This document shows, piece after piece, positions 30,640 through 38,147 of a stretch of 38,183 bases of DNA. Positions within the stretch are counted from its first letter, which is position 1; each line of letters opens with the position of its first letter. Origin of the DNA: CAYOPE01 sp964405805. Lineage in GTDB: Bacteria; Patescibacteriota; Doudnabacteria; UBA920; O2-02-FULL-48-8. The position numbers and the translations under genes were made by a program. The stretch covers positions 1 through 38,183 of the forward strand of contig CAYOPE010000005.1 of NCBI GenBank assembly GCA_964405805.1, written 5' to 3'. Below the pieces are notes generated by a model. That model did not search any database. It saw only the letters and a program-made list of their open reading frames with translations, and had not been told where the DNA came from.

Positions 30640-33078
30640 TTAGATGATGGTCGTCGTTGCGACTTTGTCGCCGGCATCCAGTGTCATGACTCGGACGCCT
30701 TGAGTTGCTCGACCGAGAGTAGAAATTTTGCCAACTGGCGTGCGGAGAGTTTGTCCAGCCTTGGTAATCACCACCAAGTCATGTTCTTCAGATTTGTCCA
30801 CGACATGAAGCGAGACAATTTTTCCAGTTTTCGGAGAAATTTTCAGAGTCTTGATGCCACTGCCACCTCGATGCTGTTTTTTGTAGAATTTCAGATCAGT
30901 CTTTTTGCCAAGTCCGTTTTCAGTGACAATCAGAAGTTGCAGATTATCCAGTTTGTCTTTGTGAGAGACCAAATCCATACTCATGATGTGGTCATCTTTC
31001 TTCAGTCTCATGCCACGCACACCTGCTGCGGTCCTGCCCATGCTTCTGACATCTTTTTCGTCAAAGCGGATGGCCTGGCCGTTAGAAGTCGAGACAATCA
31101 CATCGTCAGCTCCAGTTGAGTATTTGACCCAGCGCAGTTCATCGCCGCCTTTGATCTTGATGGCAATCAAACCAGAACGACGGACCTTAGCAAATTCTTC
31201 GATCGGAGTTTTCTTGATCACGCCTTTTTTCGTCAGCATGATTAAGAATTTGACCGCGGTTTTCTTAGAAATAGTCTGGATGGCTTGAACTGTCTCATCA
31301 TTGGGCAATTCCAGGAAGTTGACCAAAGCCTGGCCTCTGGCAGTACGGGATCCTTCTGGGAGCTCATAAACTTTGGTTTGGAACACGCGACCCTTGTTCG
31401 TGAAAAACAAAATGTCATCATGAGTATTGGTGGTGCTTAGCCATTCCACCACATCTTCTTCTTTGGTCGTCATGCCGATGACACCTTTGCCACCGCGGCC
31501 TTGGGTTTTGTAAGTATCAGGAGGTAGGCGTTTGACGTATCCGGATTTGGTGATGATGACCATGGCTTGCTGTTCAGGGATCAGATCTTCAACTTTAAAT
31601 TCTCCGATTGGCTGTTTGACTAGAGTAGTTTTGCGCTCGTTGCCATACTTGTTCTTGAGTTCAGTGAGTTCGTCTTTGATGACGTTGCGGATTTTCTTTT
31701 CTGATTTGAGCAGAGCTTCCAGTTCTTCGATAAGTTTGCGTTTTTCTTTGAGTTCGTCATCGATTTTTTTGCGCTCAAGTCCAGCCAAAGCCCGTAGTTG
31801 CATCTGCAGTATTGCCGTTGCTTGTTTATCAGATAATTTAAACTTACTCATCAATGCGGCATGAGCTTCTTCAGTAGTATCAGATTTGCGAATAGTTTGT
31901 ATTACGGCGTCAATGTGATCAAGGGCTTTTTTTAAGCCTTCCAATATGTGAGCGCGCTCTTTGGCTTTGTTTAGATCGAAAGCCGTGCGTCTAGTGATGA
32001 TTTGTTGGCGGTGCTTGATGTAGTATTCTAGAATATTTTTTAAATTCAGCACCTGCGGTTCAATGCCATCCACGAGTGCCAGCATGTTAACATGAAATGT
32101 CTCTTGCAAACTGGAATATTTAAATAGCTGATTTAAAATTTTGTTCGGCAAGCCTTCTTTTTTCAGTTCAATGACAATTCGTACGCCATCTTTATCTGAT
32201 TCGTCGCGCAGATCGCGAATGCCTTCAACTTTTTTGTCTTTAACGAGCTCGGCAAACTGTTCAAGCAAAGACGCTTTGTTTACTTGGTATGGAATTTCAT
32301 TGATGATGATTTTGTGTTGCCCTTTTTCTTCGATAATTTCTGTTTTGGCCCGCATAACTACCGGTCCTTTGCCTGTGGCATAGACTTGTTTGATCGTGTT
32401 CCAATCATAGATATAGCCGCCTGTCGGAAAATCCGGTCCTTTCACAAATTCCAAAAGGTCTTCTGTGGTCGCAGATGGCTCATCGATAAGTTTGATGGTG
32501 GCATCCACGACTTCGCCGAGGTTGTGCGGAGGAATGTTCGTTGCCATACCCACGGCAATGCCGAGTGTTCCATTGAGTAGTAGCTGGGGGGCTTTGGCAG
32601 GAAGCACTTTTGGCTCTTGTCTCGTGGTATCGTAGTTATCCATCCAGTCCACAGTTTCTTTTTCCAGATCCGTAAGCATTTCTTCAGCCAGTGCCATCAT
32701 CCTAGCTTCTGTATAACGCATGGCAGCTGGGGCATCGCCATCCATAGAACCGAAGTTTCCCTGGCCATTGATGAGCGGATAGCGCATGGCAAATTCCTGA
32801 GCCATGCGAACCATAGAATCATACACAGCCACATCACCGTGCGGGTGGTATTTGGCCAAAACTTCTCCGACTACAGCAGCTGATTTTCTAAATTTGGCAT
32901 TACTGCGCAGTCCTAGTTCTGACATAGCATAGAGTATGCGTCTGTGTACTGGTTTGAGTCCGTCACGGACATCAGGCAGCGCGCGCGAAACTATGACACT
33001 CATGGCATAGTCGAGATATGACTCTTCCATTTCTTTTTCTATGGGCCGCGGATTGATTTGTCCAATTTTATTATCCAT
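30640..33078 (-). CDS. gyrA: DNA gyrase subunit A
   Basis: Cuts and rejoins DNA to introduce negative supercoils with GyrB; 812 residues. RALPDVRDGLKPVHRRILYAM, HPHGDVAVYD, active-site Tyr122 in AAMRYTEARM. The C-terminal beta-pinwheel has the GyrA-box-like QGRGGKG and a second QHRGGSG, favouring GyrA over ParC. gyrB is not in the window. Upstream is a membrane protein gene ending 2 nt away, so gyrA seems to lie within the 34267-30048 transcript. Confidence 0.95.
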   Translation of the reverse strand: MDNKIGQINPRPIEKEMEESYLDYAMSVIVSRALPDVRDGLKPVHRRILYAMSELGLRSNAKFRKSAAVVGEVLAKYHPHGDVAVYDSMVRMAQEFAMRYPLINGQGNFGSMDGDAPAAMRYTEARMMALAEEMLTDLEKETVDWMDNYDTTRQEPKVLPAKAPQLLLNGTLGIAVGMATNIPPHNLGEVVDATIKLIDEPSATTEDLLEFVKGPDFPTGGYIYDWNTIKQVYATGKGPVVMRAKTEIIEEKGQHKIIINEIPYQVNKASLLEQFAELVKDKKVEGIRDLRDESDKDGVRIVIELKKEGLPNKILNQLFKYSSLQETFHVNMLALVDGIEPQVLNLKNILEYYIKHRQQIITRRTAFDLNKAKERAHILEGLKKALDHIDAVIQTIRKSDTTEEAHAALMSKFKLSDKQATAILQMQLRALAGLERKKIDDELKEKRKLIEELEALLKSEKKIRNVIKDELTELKNKYGNERKTTLVKQPIGEFKVEDLIPEQQAMVIITKSGYVKRLPPDTYKTQGRGGKGVIGMTTKEEDVVEWLSTTNTHDDILFFTNKGRVFQTKVYELPEGSRTARGQALVNFLELPNDETVQAIQTISKKTAVKFLIMLTKKGVIKKTPIEEFAKVRRSGLIAIKIKGGDELRWVKYSTGADDVIVSTSNGQAIRFDEKDVRSMGRTAAGVRGMRLKKDDHIMSMDLVSHKDKLDNLQLLIVTENGLGKKTDLKFYKKQHRGGSGIKTLKISPKTGKIVSLHVVDKSEEHDLVVITKAGQTLRTPVGKISTLGRATQGVRVMTLDAGDKVATTTII

Positions 33079-33080
33079 AG

Positions 33081-33641
33081 TTAGTCTCGAAGATTGTCTT
33101 TATTGTTTAAAGCTTTCAAATCAAGGTTAATTTTTTGGCTTAAGGCCTGATCTGATTTTTGGTCAAATGTCATTTGGCTAAATTCGAGTACAGCAGTATT
33201 GTCTTTAACCGCAGGGAAAACTAAAATTCCAAATTGCTGGGTATGTGAGAGAATCTTTTGCACAAAAGGCTGTCCTTGTCGATTTAAAATCTTGCTTGGG
33301 TGTAATTGATTACCATTGAGAGTTAAGGTGATTTCAGAGGGTTTAGAAAAATTTAAAATATCACTGGTTGAGTTATTGAAGTTAAAATAAATCTTCAAAT
33401 TATTCGCAGTTGATTCAACCCATTCGACTTCCCCTAGGGAAATCTCATTAGCTACTTTCAGGTCCTGACTGGTTGATTCGTTGGTCCCTCCGATACTTCC
33501 ATTAATCGTGGACTTCAGACTCATAACCCAGATGATGAACAGTAGAATTCCAATTGCGACAACCGTGCTCCATAAAATCTTAACGCGACTTTCGTAGGGT
33601 TTGTTTTGTAAATTAGCAATGAACTTTTGCCAAGCCATCAT
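33081..33641 (-). CDS. Hypothetical single-pass membrane protein
   Basis: 186 residues: a short cytoplasmic N-terminus, one membrane helix (about 24-42, LWSTVVAIGILLFIIWVM), then an extracytoplasmic domain rich in Asn, Ser and beta-prone stretches (VEWVESTANNLKIYFNFNNST, ITLTLNGNQLHPSKIL). Not recognised. Its ATG overlaps the MBL-like gene's stop (ATGA) and it ends 2 nt before gyrA. Confidence 0.7.
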   Translation of the reverse strand: MMAWQKFIANLQNKPYESRVKILWSTVVAIGILLFIIWVMSLKSTINGSIGGTNESTSQDLKVANEISLGEVEWVESTANNLKIYFNFNNSTSDILNFSKPSEITLTLNGNQLHPSKILNRQGQPFVQKILSHTQQFGILVFPAVKDNTAVLEFSQMTFDQKSDQALSQKINLDLKALNNKDNLRD

Positions 33642-34267
33642 CTTTGAGGGGTTAAGACTATTAGCGAGGTTTGTTCGCCAGCCAGGTCTTTTTTCTTTAA
33701 AGACAACTTTTCTTCTTCAGTGTGCTTGCCCCCCATTTCTTGTAAAAACTTATCGAGCTTGTCAAGATTTAGTTCGAGTCCAGGAATTTTATAGCTGTGC
33801 GGAATAATTATATATGGTTCGAGTTGATTACCAATTTTTGCCCCAGCCTCAAAATCTAAAATTTGCTTACCTCCAACTGGCACTAAAGCGATGTCAGATC
33901 CTTCAAATGCCTCTTTTTGTTCGTCGGTTAACGCTCCTTGTTTGATGGGGCCCAAAAAAGCAATCCTAATTCCTTCCACCTCGATACTGTAAATCGTCGC
34001 AGGGCCGAGTTCTTTGTTTTCGGCTGGGGTACCGATTATAAAAGCTTCCTTGATGTCATACTCTCCCGGACCATCAATGATAAAAGGATTTCCGGAAATC
34101 GAGCTAAAATTGTTGCACCAGTTAAGCTTAGGATTTGAGCAAATCACAACATCAGCGGCTCCGCGTACTGCTGTTAAGCCGCTTTCTTTCCCAAATGGGT
34201 CAGTGATAATTGTGATGTCTTTTCCTACGATTTTAAAGCTTCCGAGGCCAAACCAAGAGATAGTCAT
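33638..34267 (-). CDS. Metallo-beta-lactamase-fold protein, metal site lost
   Basis: 209 residues resembling the UlaG-like branch of the MBL superfamily: TISWFGLGSFKI, ITDPFG, GPGEYDIKEAFIIG, VPVGG. The normal HxHxDH metal motif should follow ADVVICS, but the sequence is SNPKLNW (about 44-50). HLGDL is replaced by FLGPIK. The hydrolase is therefore probably inactive. It leads the transcript MBL-membrane protein-gyrA-deaminase. Confidence 0.8.
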   Translation of the reverse strand: MTISWFGLGSFKIVGKDITIITDPFGKESGLTAVRGAADVVICSNPKLNWCNNFSSISGNPFIIDGPGEYDIKEAFIIGTPAENKELGPATIYSIEVEGIRIAFLGPIKQGALTDEQKEAFEGSDIALVPVGGKQILDFEAGAKIGNQLEPYIIIPHSYKIPGLELNLDKLDKFLQEMGGKHTEEEKLSLKKKDLAGEQTSLIVLTPQR

Positions 34268-34295
34268 AGCCTGTTTATTTTAGCAAATTTTGCTC

Positions 34296-34324
34296 TTGAT
34301 TTCAATGCCGATTTAGAGTATAAT
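34296..34324 (+). promoter_or_regulatory. rpsA promoter
   Basis: TTGATT (34296-34301), 17-nt spacer, TATAAT (34319-34324). The predicted start near 34331 gives a leader of about 54 nt. Confidence 0.7.
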
Positions 34325-34340
34325 CCTAAAGCTTAGAAGG

Positions 34341-34375
34341 GTTTTAGCAAGTCGCAGAGTCGAACGAGCTAAAAC
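34341..34375 (+). promoter_or_regulatory. Hairpin in the rpsA leader
   Basis: GTTTTAGC (34341-34348) pairs perfectly with GCTAAAAC (34368-34375) around a 19-nt loop containing GTCG twice. It ends just before the ribosome-binding site AAGGA (about 34378-34382). The place suggests feedback control of S1 translation; the mechanism is inferred. Confidence 0.55.
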
Positions 34376-34384
34376 GCAAGGATT

Positions 34385-35494
34385 ATGGCAAATCAAACAA
34401 CTCTCAAAGAGCCAAAGACCATGCAAGAGCTTTTGGCTTCAGAGGGAGTAGATATTAAAGTTCCTAAGGCCGGAGACGTGCTGGAGGGAACTGTTTTGTC
34501 TGTGAGTAAAAACGAAGTCTTTGTCGATATCGAGGGTGTGGGTTTGGGCGTAGTTCGTGGTCGCGAACTTTATGATGAATCAGTCAGAGTTTCTTCTCTT
34601 AAGATTGGTGATAAAGTTTTAGCACAAGTTATTGATCCTGAGAATAAAGAAGGCAACATCGAGCTGTCTTTCCGAGCAGCTGGACAAGAGCGAGTTTGGC
34701 AGACTTTATCCGACCGGATGAAATCCCGAGAAATAATCAAGACCAAGATTTTGGAAGCAAACAAAGGTGGTCTTATGGTCGAGGTCAATGGTGTTATAGG
34801 ATTTTTGCCTGTATCGCAACTGTCCTCAGAGCATTACCCGCGCGTCGAAGAAGGAGACAAAAATAAAATTCTGGAAATCCTAAAAAGCTATGTAGGAAAA
34901 ATTTTCGATGTTCAAATTATCACGGCTGATGCGCAAGATGAAAAGTTGATTGTGTCTGAGAAGGCTGTGGGCGAAGAAGAGTTGCGCAGTAAGATCGGCA
35001 AGCTTGCTTTAGGGCAGGTAGTTGAAGGTGAAGTCTCAGGAATTGTTGACTTTGGTATCTTTATCAAATTTGATCCAGGCTTGGAAGGATTGGTTCATAT
35101 CTCAGAACTTGCTTGGAGTCGTATCGAGCATCCAAAAGATTTGTACAAGGTTGGTCAGAAAGTCAAAGCACAGGTCATTTCTATTGATCGTGACCGCATT
35201 TCCCTTTCGATCAAGAGGTTGCAACCAGATCCTTGGGCTGAAACAATCAAAAACTACGCAGTCGGACAAATGGTAAAAGGAAAAGTGACCAAGGTCACCT
35301 CGTATGGCGCCTTTGTCGAACTGGAACCGGAAATTTCAGGACTGGTTCACTCTGTAGAATTGTCGAATGAAGAAGTCAAAGATCCATCTGAGATTGTCAA
35401 AGTCGGCGACGAGAAAGAATTCCGAATAATCTCGATTGAACCACAAGAGCATCGCTTAGGTCTATCACTTCGATCAGTTGAAAAAACCTCCTAA
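34385..35494 (+). CDS. rpsA: 30S ribosomal protein S1 (four S1 domains)
   Basis: RNA-binding protein that helps mRNA reach the ribosome; 369 residues with four S1 repeats starting near 28 (GDVLEGTVLSV), 113 (IIKTKILEANKGG), 205 (GQVVEGEVSGIVDFGIFIKF) and 290 (GQMVKGKVTKVTSYGAFVEL). E. coli S1 has six repeats; short forms are usual in Gram-positive and reduced genomes. It has a real Shine-Dalgarno site (AAGGA), unlike many genes here. Confidence 0.92.
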   Translation: MANQTTLKEPKTMQELLASEGVDIKVPKAGDVLEGTVLSVSKNEVFVDIEGVGLGVVRGRELYDESVRVSSLKIGDKVLAQVIDPENKEGNIELSFRAAGQERVWQTLSDRMKSREIIKTKILEANKGGLMVEVNGVIGFLPVSQLSSEHYPRVEEGDKNKILEILKSYVGKIFDVQIITADAQDEKLIVSEKAVGEEELRSKIGKLALGQVVEGEVSGIVDFGIFIKFDPGLEGLVHISELAWSRIEHPKDLYKVGQKVKAQVISIDRDRISLSIKRLQPDPWAETIKNYAVGQMVKGKVTKVTSYGAFVELEPEISGLVHSVELSNEEVKDPSEIVKVGDEKEFRIISIEPQEHRLGLSLRSVEKTS

Positions 35495-35510
35495 TCTTAG
35501 GAGGTTTTTT
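35481..35510. terminator. Bidirectional terminator between rpsA and the lysozyme-like gene
   Basis: AAAAAA, CCTCCTAA-TC-TTAGGAGG, TTTTTT. A perfect 8-bp stem with a run on each side serves both converging genes; it includes the rpsA stop codon. Confidence 0.92.
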
Positions 35511-36177
35511 ATTGAATACTTTTTTCTATTGCTAATAGTTTGTCATATACGACCTGGTTGTTATAAACCCAGTGGTCAGCTGGCGGTTGTTTGTAAAGTC
35601 CGTTCATTTTTTCAAAGCTCATACTGGAATATTTTACAGCCGAGTGTTTGGGAAATTTATTCAGAAAATGATTCATGGCAATCACTCCATCCCCTAAATT
35701 CGTACCCAGATCCCATAGGCTCGCTCCCCCTACTCCCCAGCAGTTGGCTTTAGCTTCCGGATAATGCTCGCACATCGAGCTTTCTGCATTTGATAGAGCG
35801 ACGATCTTCTTCCAATTCCGAAGAGAAACTAAGGTCGAAGCAAAGCTGGCCAGAGGAGACCCTTCTGATCGAAGATAGTTCTGAACCTTTTCAGTTAATT
35901 TTTGTTGACGAATCGCCTGCTTTAAAGCTTGTTCTTGGTAGTACTTATCAGTCAGATCTTGCGATAGTTGATCTAGATAATCTTGATAATCAGTACTGCT
36001 CATATCAAAAATCAAAACAGGACCTAGGTCAGCCGGTGTTTGAGCAAAGGTTTCATGAGGTAAAAGGATTGTAGTGAAACTTAGCAAAAAGACTATGAGG
36101 AAGAATTTGTGTTTCAGAGTAAGAGTTGCAAAGTTTGCTTTTAAATGGGGAATTTTTAGAACTTTGACAATGTCCAT
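35509..36177 (-). CDS. Secreted lysozyme-like protein, paralog 1
   Basis: 222 residues: signal peptide (about 24-45, ending TFAQ), helical linker, then a domain with SPLASFASTLVSLRNWKKIVALSNAESSMC, NCWGVGG and a run of helices. The Ser-Asn-Ala-Glu-Ser and CWGVGG pattern resembles the glucosaminidase/lysozyme-like fold, in which the Glu is catalytic. The same layout is found at 36491-37045. Probably a wall hydrolase; exact bond unknown. Confidence 0.65.
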   Translation of the reverse strand: MDIVKVLKIPHLKANFATLTLKHKFFLIVFLLSFTTILLPHETFAQTPADLGPVLIFDMSSTDYQDYLDQLSQDLTDKYYQEQALKQAIRQQKLTEKVQNYLRSEGSPLASFASTLVSLRNWKKIVALSNAESSMCEHYPEAKANCWGVGGASLWDLGTNLGDGVIAMNHFLNKFPKHSAVKYSSMSFEKMNGLYKQPPADHWVYNNQVVYDKLLAIEKSIQ

Positions 36178-36264
36178 ACAAAAGCTACCTTAACAGATTA
36201 AAATACATGGGTCAACCATAATATGTGGATTGTTTGTGAAATATAATTTATAATATGCAAACAA

Positions 36265-36338
36265 GGCGTCATGGCCGAGCGGTTAGGCAGAGGTCTGCAA
36301 AACCTTTTACACCGGTTCAACTCCGGTTGACGCCTCCA
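36265..36338 (+). tRNA. tRNA-Cys(GCA)
   Basis: 74 nt including encoded CCA. Acceptor GGCGTCA/TGACGCC, D-arm GGCCGAGCGGTTAGGC region, anticodon loop CTGCAAA (GCA) on stem AGGT/ACCT, T-arm CCGGTTCAACTCCGG. A TATAAT at 36249-36254 lies about 11 nt upstream. 4 nt before tRNA-Leu, so co-transcribed. Confidence 0.95.
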
Positions 36339-36342
36339 GAAA

Positions 36343-36429
36343 GCCCGAGTGCTGGAACTGGGATACAGGATCGACTTAAAATCGATTGCCCTTACGGGAT
36401 TGAGGGTTCGACTCCCTCCTCGGGCACCA
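36343..36429 (+). tRNA. tRNA-Leu(TAA)
   Basis: 87 nt with encoded CCA. Acceptor GCCCGAG/CTCGGGC, anticodon loop CTTAAAA (TAA) on stem ATCGA/TCGAT, long variable arm TGCCCTTACGGGA, T-arm GAGGGTTCGACTCCCTC. No intron, although a group I intron at this anticodon is common in some bacteria. Confidence 0.95.
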
Positions 36430-36441
36430 AATAATAATTTA

Positions 36442-36465
36442 AAAGCCCCTCTTGCGAGGGGCTTT
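36442..36465. terminator. Bidirectional terminator after the tRNA pair
   Basis: AAAGCCCCTC-TTGC-GAGGGGCTTT. On the plus strand it ends the tRNA transcript with a short T-run; on the minus strand it follows the lysozyme-like paralog 2. Confidence 0.8.
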
Positions 36466-36490
36466 CGTCAGACTGTTTTATTTATTGTGC

Positions 36491-37045
36491 TCAGTTGGCT
36501 AGAGGTAGCTGATCCAGTTCGTTTAGAGTTTTGCTGACTGCTAAAACCCAAGTTGGGCTATAAGAGCCTACATACCTACGAACGATTTCTTTTGGAGTAT
36601 CTTTACCATCTGGTAAATATTTTCTGGTTAACAAATCGTCAACATCAGAAAATCCTTCAGCAAAAGATTTATATCGTTTCAAGTTCCAGGCGCCACCGAC
36701 TCCCCAACAGTTGTTGTACATCTGCCGCTTACACATCGTAGATTCACCATTGGAAATAGCTAATACTAGTTTCCAATTGTCATTCTCTAAGATCTGCTCA
36801 GCGTAAGGGGCGAGCGGAGAACCTTTCTTTTGTAAGTAATCTTGTAAGATTGCGATATTCGGATCTACTTGTGGAGTCTTGACTGTATCAGCTGAATTGT
36901 CGGGATTTGTTTTGCTATTGATGTAATCGTTAACAGTGTTTATTTCAAGGACGAGAGAGTTTTGAGTTTGGGCAGATGCTAGGGAGGGAAACATTGCTGT
37001 AACCGCAACCACTAAAAGCATCACCAAGACAAAACGACTTGTCAT
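36491..37045 (-). CDS. Secreted lysozyme-like protein, paralog 2
   Basis: 184 residues: signal peptide 1-25 (FVLVMLLVVAVTAMFPSLASA), Ser/Asn-rich spacer, then SPLAPYAEQILENDNWKLVLAISNGESTMC, NNCWGVGGAWNLKRYKSF and a C-terminal helical part. It aligns with the paralog at 35509 through the SPLA, NGES/NAES and CWGVGGA blocks. The putative catalytic Glu is kept. Probably processes the cell wall; not proven. Its upstream region is rich in hairpins. Confidence 0.65.
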   Translation of the reverse strand: MTSRFVLVMLLVVAVTAMFPSLASAQTQNSLVLEINTVNDYINSKTNPDNSADTVKTPQVDPNIAILQDYLQKKGSPLAPYAEQILENDNWKLVLAISNGESTMCKRQMYNNCWGVGGAWNLKRYKSFAEGFSDVDDLLTRKYLPDGKDTPKEIVRRYVGSYSPTWVLAVSKTLNELDQLPLAN

Positions 37046-37340
37046 TGAATATACTTTCCACGCTAGTTTAATCGCTCTCCTGTCGAGAGACTAAAAAAGC
37101 TTGGTTAGACCTTTACCCGCTCACCAAAAATTGGTGAGTGGGTTTATAAGCTTAAAAAGAACCATTGCGCGGCTCATTAAGCAGAAAAGCTTAATGTTGC
37201 CTGCCCCCGCCTGGCACGAGGCCAGGACGGGGTACGCAACTATCAATATTAGCACAAAATCGAGGTTTTGTCAAGAGCTAAGGATGGGTAGTGTGGCTAA
37301 TAATTTGGCATACGCTAAATGCTTGAGGTATAATATAATC
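37046..37340. other. Hairpin-rich intergenic region
   Basis: No gene in this 295-nt gap. Hairpins in order: CTCTC-GACA-GGAGAG (about 37075-37090), CCC-G-CTCACCAA-AAA-TTGGTGAG-T-GGG (about 37118-37144), CATTAAGC-AGAAAA-GCTTAATG (about 37173-37195), and a dispersed-type palindrome CCCCGCCTGGC-ACGA-GGCCAGG-A-CGGGG (37205-37232) flanked by GTTGC/GCAAC. It contains the leader of paralog 2 on the minus strand and the endonuclease promoter at the right end. Whether it is a structured RNA is unknown. Confidence 0.5.
37305..37334 (+). promoter_or_regulatory. Leaderless promoter of the LAGLIDADG gene
   Basis: TTGGCA (37305-37310), 18-nt spacer, TATAAT (37329-37334), then six bases and ATG at 37341. 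Confidence 0.65.
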
Positions 37341-38003
37341 ATGAAACCCCTGAGTCGCATTCAGTTTGAACCATGGTCTGCTAATCTCGCTTATGCCGTG
37401 GGTCTTTTAACTACTGACGGTAATCTTTCTAAAGATGGTCGCCATTTAGATTTAACATCAAAGGACCTTGATCAATTAGAAAATTTTATGAAATGTATAG
37501 GGATTAGAGTTAAGATTGGTTACAAATCGTCTGGCTATACAGGTAAGAAGACAACGCATATTCAGTTTGGAGATGTAATGTTTTATAGATTTCTCTTAAG
37601 CATCGGTCTTCACCCAAATAAGACCAAGACTTTATCGAAGTTGAAAATACCAGATAAATATTTCTTTGATTTTTTACGAGGTCATTTTGACGGAGATGGC
37701 TGCTCCTATTCTTACTGGGATCCTCGCTGGCGTTCGAGCTTTATGCTTTATATGACTTTTGTCGGCGCAAGCATAAAACATATTGATTGGATTCAAAAAA
37801 CAATCTATAAACTCTTGAAAATTAAAGGACGGATGAGTAAAAATAAAAATATCCACCAATTGAGATATGCAAAAGGCGAGTCTTTAATTTTAATTAAGAG
37901 AATGTATTATAGTGAAGATACGGTTTGCTTGAAGAGGAAGCTCTTGAAAATTCAGGCAGCTTTAAGTATAATCAATCAGCATAATCCTGCGCGGGTGGTG
38001 TAA
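37341..38003 (+). CDS. LAGLIDADG homing endonuclease-like protein
   Basis: 220 residues. Two LAGLIDADG motifs are visible: AYAVGLLTTDG at 17-27 and FDFLRGHFDGDG at 109-120, both with acidic residues kept, so one chain carries two active-site halves. The rest (IQFGDVMFYRFLLSIGLHPNKTKT, FMLYMTFVGASIKHIDWIQ) fits the LAGLIDADG_3 type. It is free-standing, not in an intron. The final codons (Ala-Arg-Val-Val-stop) lie in the 5' end of tRNA-Leu(GAG). The upstream open frame from 37101 lies across the promoter and is rejected. Confidence 0.87.
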   Translation: MKPLSRIQFEPWSANLAYAVGLLTTDGNLSKDGRHLDLTSKDLDQLENFMKCIGIRVKIGYKSSGYTGKKTTHIQFGDVMFYRFLLSIGLHPNKTKTLSKLKIPDKYFFDFLRGHFDGDGCSYSYWDPRWRSSFMLYMTFVGASIKHIDWIQKTIYKLLKIKGRMSKNKNIHQLRYAKGESLILIKRMYYSEDTVCLKRKLLKIQAALSIINQHNPARVV

Positions 38004-38075
38004 CTGGCAGCCACGCAGCCTTGAGGTGGCTGTGCCCGAAAGGGCGTGGAGGTTCGAGTCCTCTCCCGCGCACCA
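37989..38075 (+). tRNA. tRNA-Leu(GAG)
   Basis: 87 nt with encoded CCA. Acceptor GCGCGGG/CCCGCGC, anticodon stem CAGCC/GGCTG with loop TTGAGGT (GAG), variable arm TGCCCGAAAGGGCG, T-arm GGAGGTTCGAGTCCTC. Its first 15 nt are also the last codons of the endonuclease gene. Confidence 0.94.
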
Positions 38076-38098
38076 AAATTAGGGTTTTAATAGAGTCC

Positions 38099-38147
38099 CA
38101 GAAAAAATTAGGTGCGCAGGACGAAGTCCGAGCACATATTTTTTCTG
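38099..38147. other. Long three-tier hairpin downstream of tRNA-Leu(GAG)
   Basis: CAGAAAAAAT pairs with ATTTTTTCTG, enclosing GTGC/GCAC, enclosing GGAC-GAA-GTCC. The A/T flanks would make it a bidirectional terminator, most simply for the tRNA-Leu transcript. The inner loops (GCA opposite GA) also allow a structured RNA. No gene is visible from 38076 to the window end. Confidence 0.55.

Noticed and set aside
36343..36429. Group I intron in tRNA-Leu(TAA)
   Set aside because: The anticodon arm is continuous and the gene is 87 nt, a normal length for tRNA-Leu.
37101..37340. Upstream extension of the LAGLIDADG gene
   Set aside because: The extension runs across hairpins and the promoter; ATG 37341 gives the normal domain start and the -10-N6-ATG pattern.
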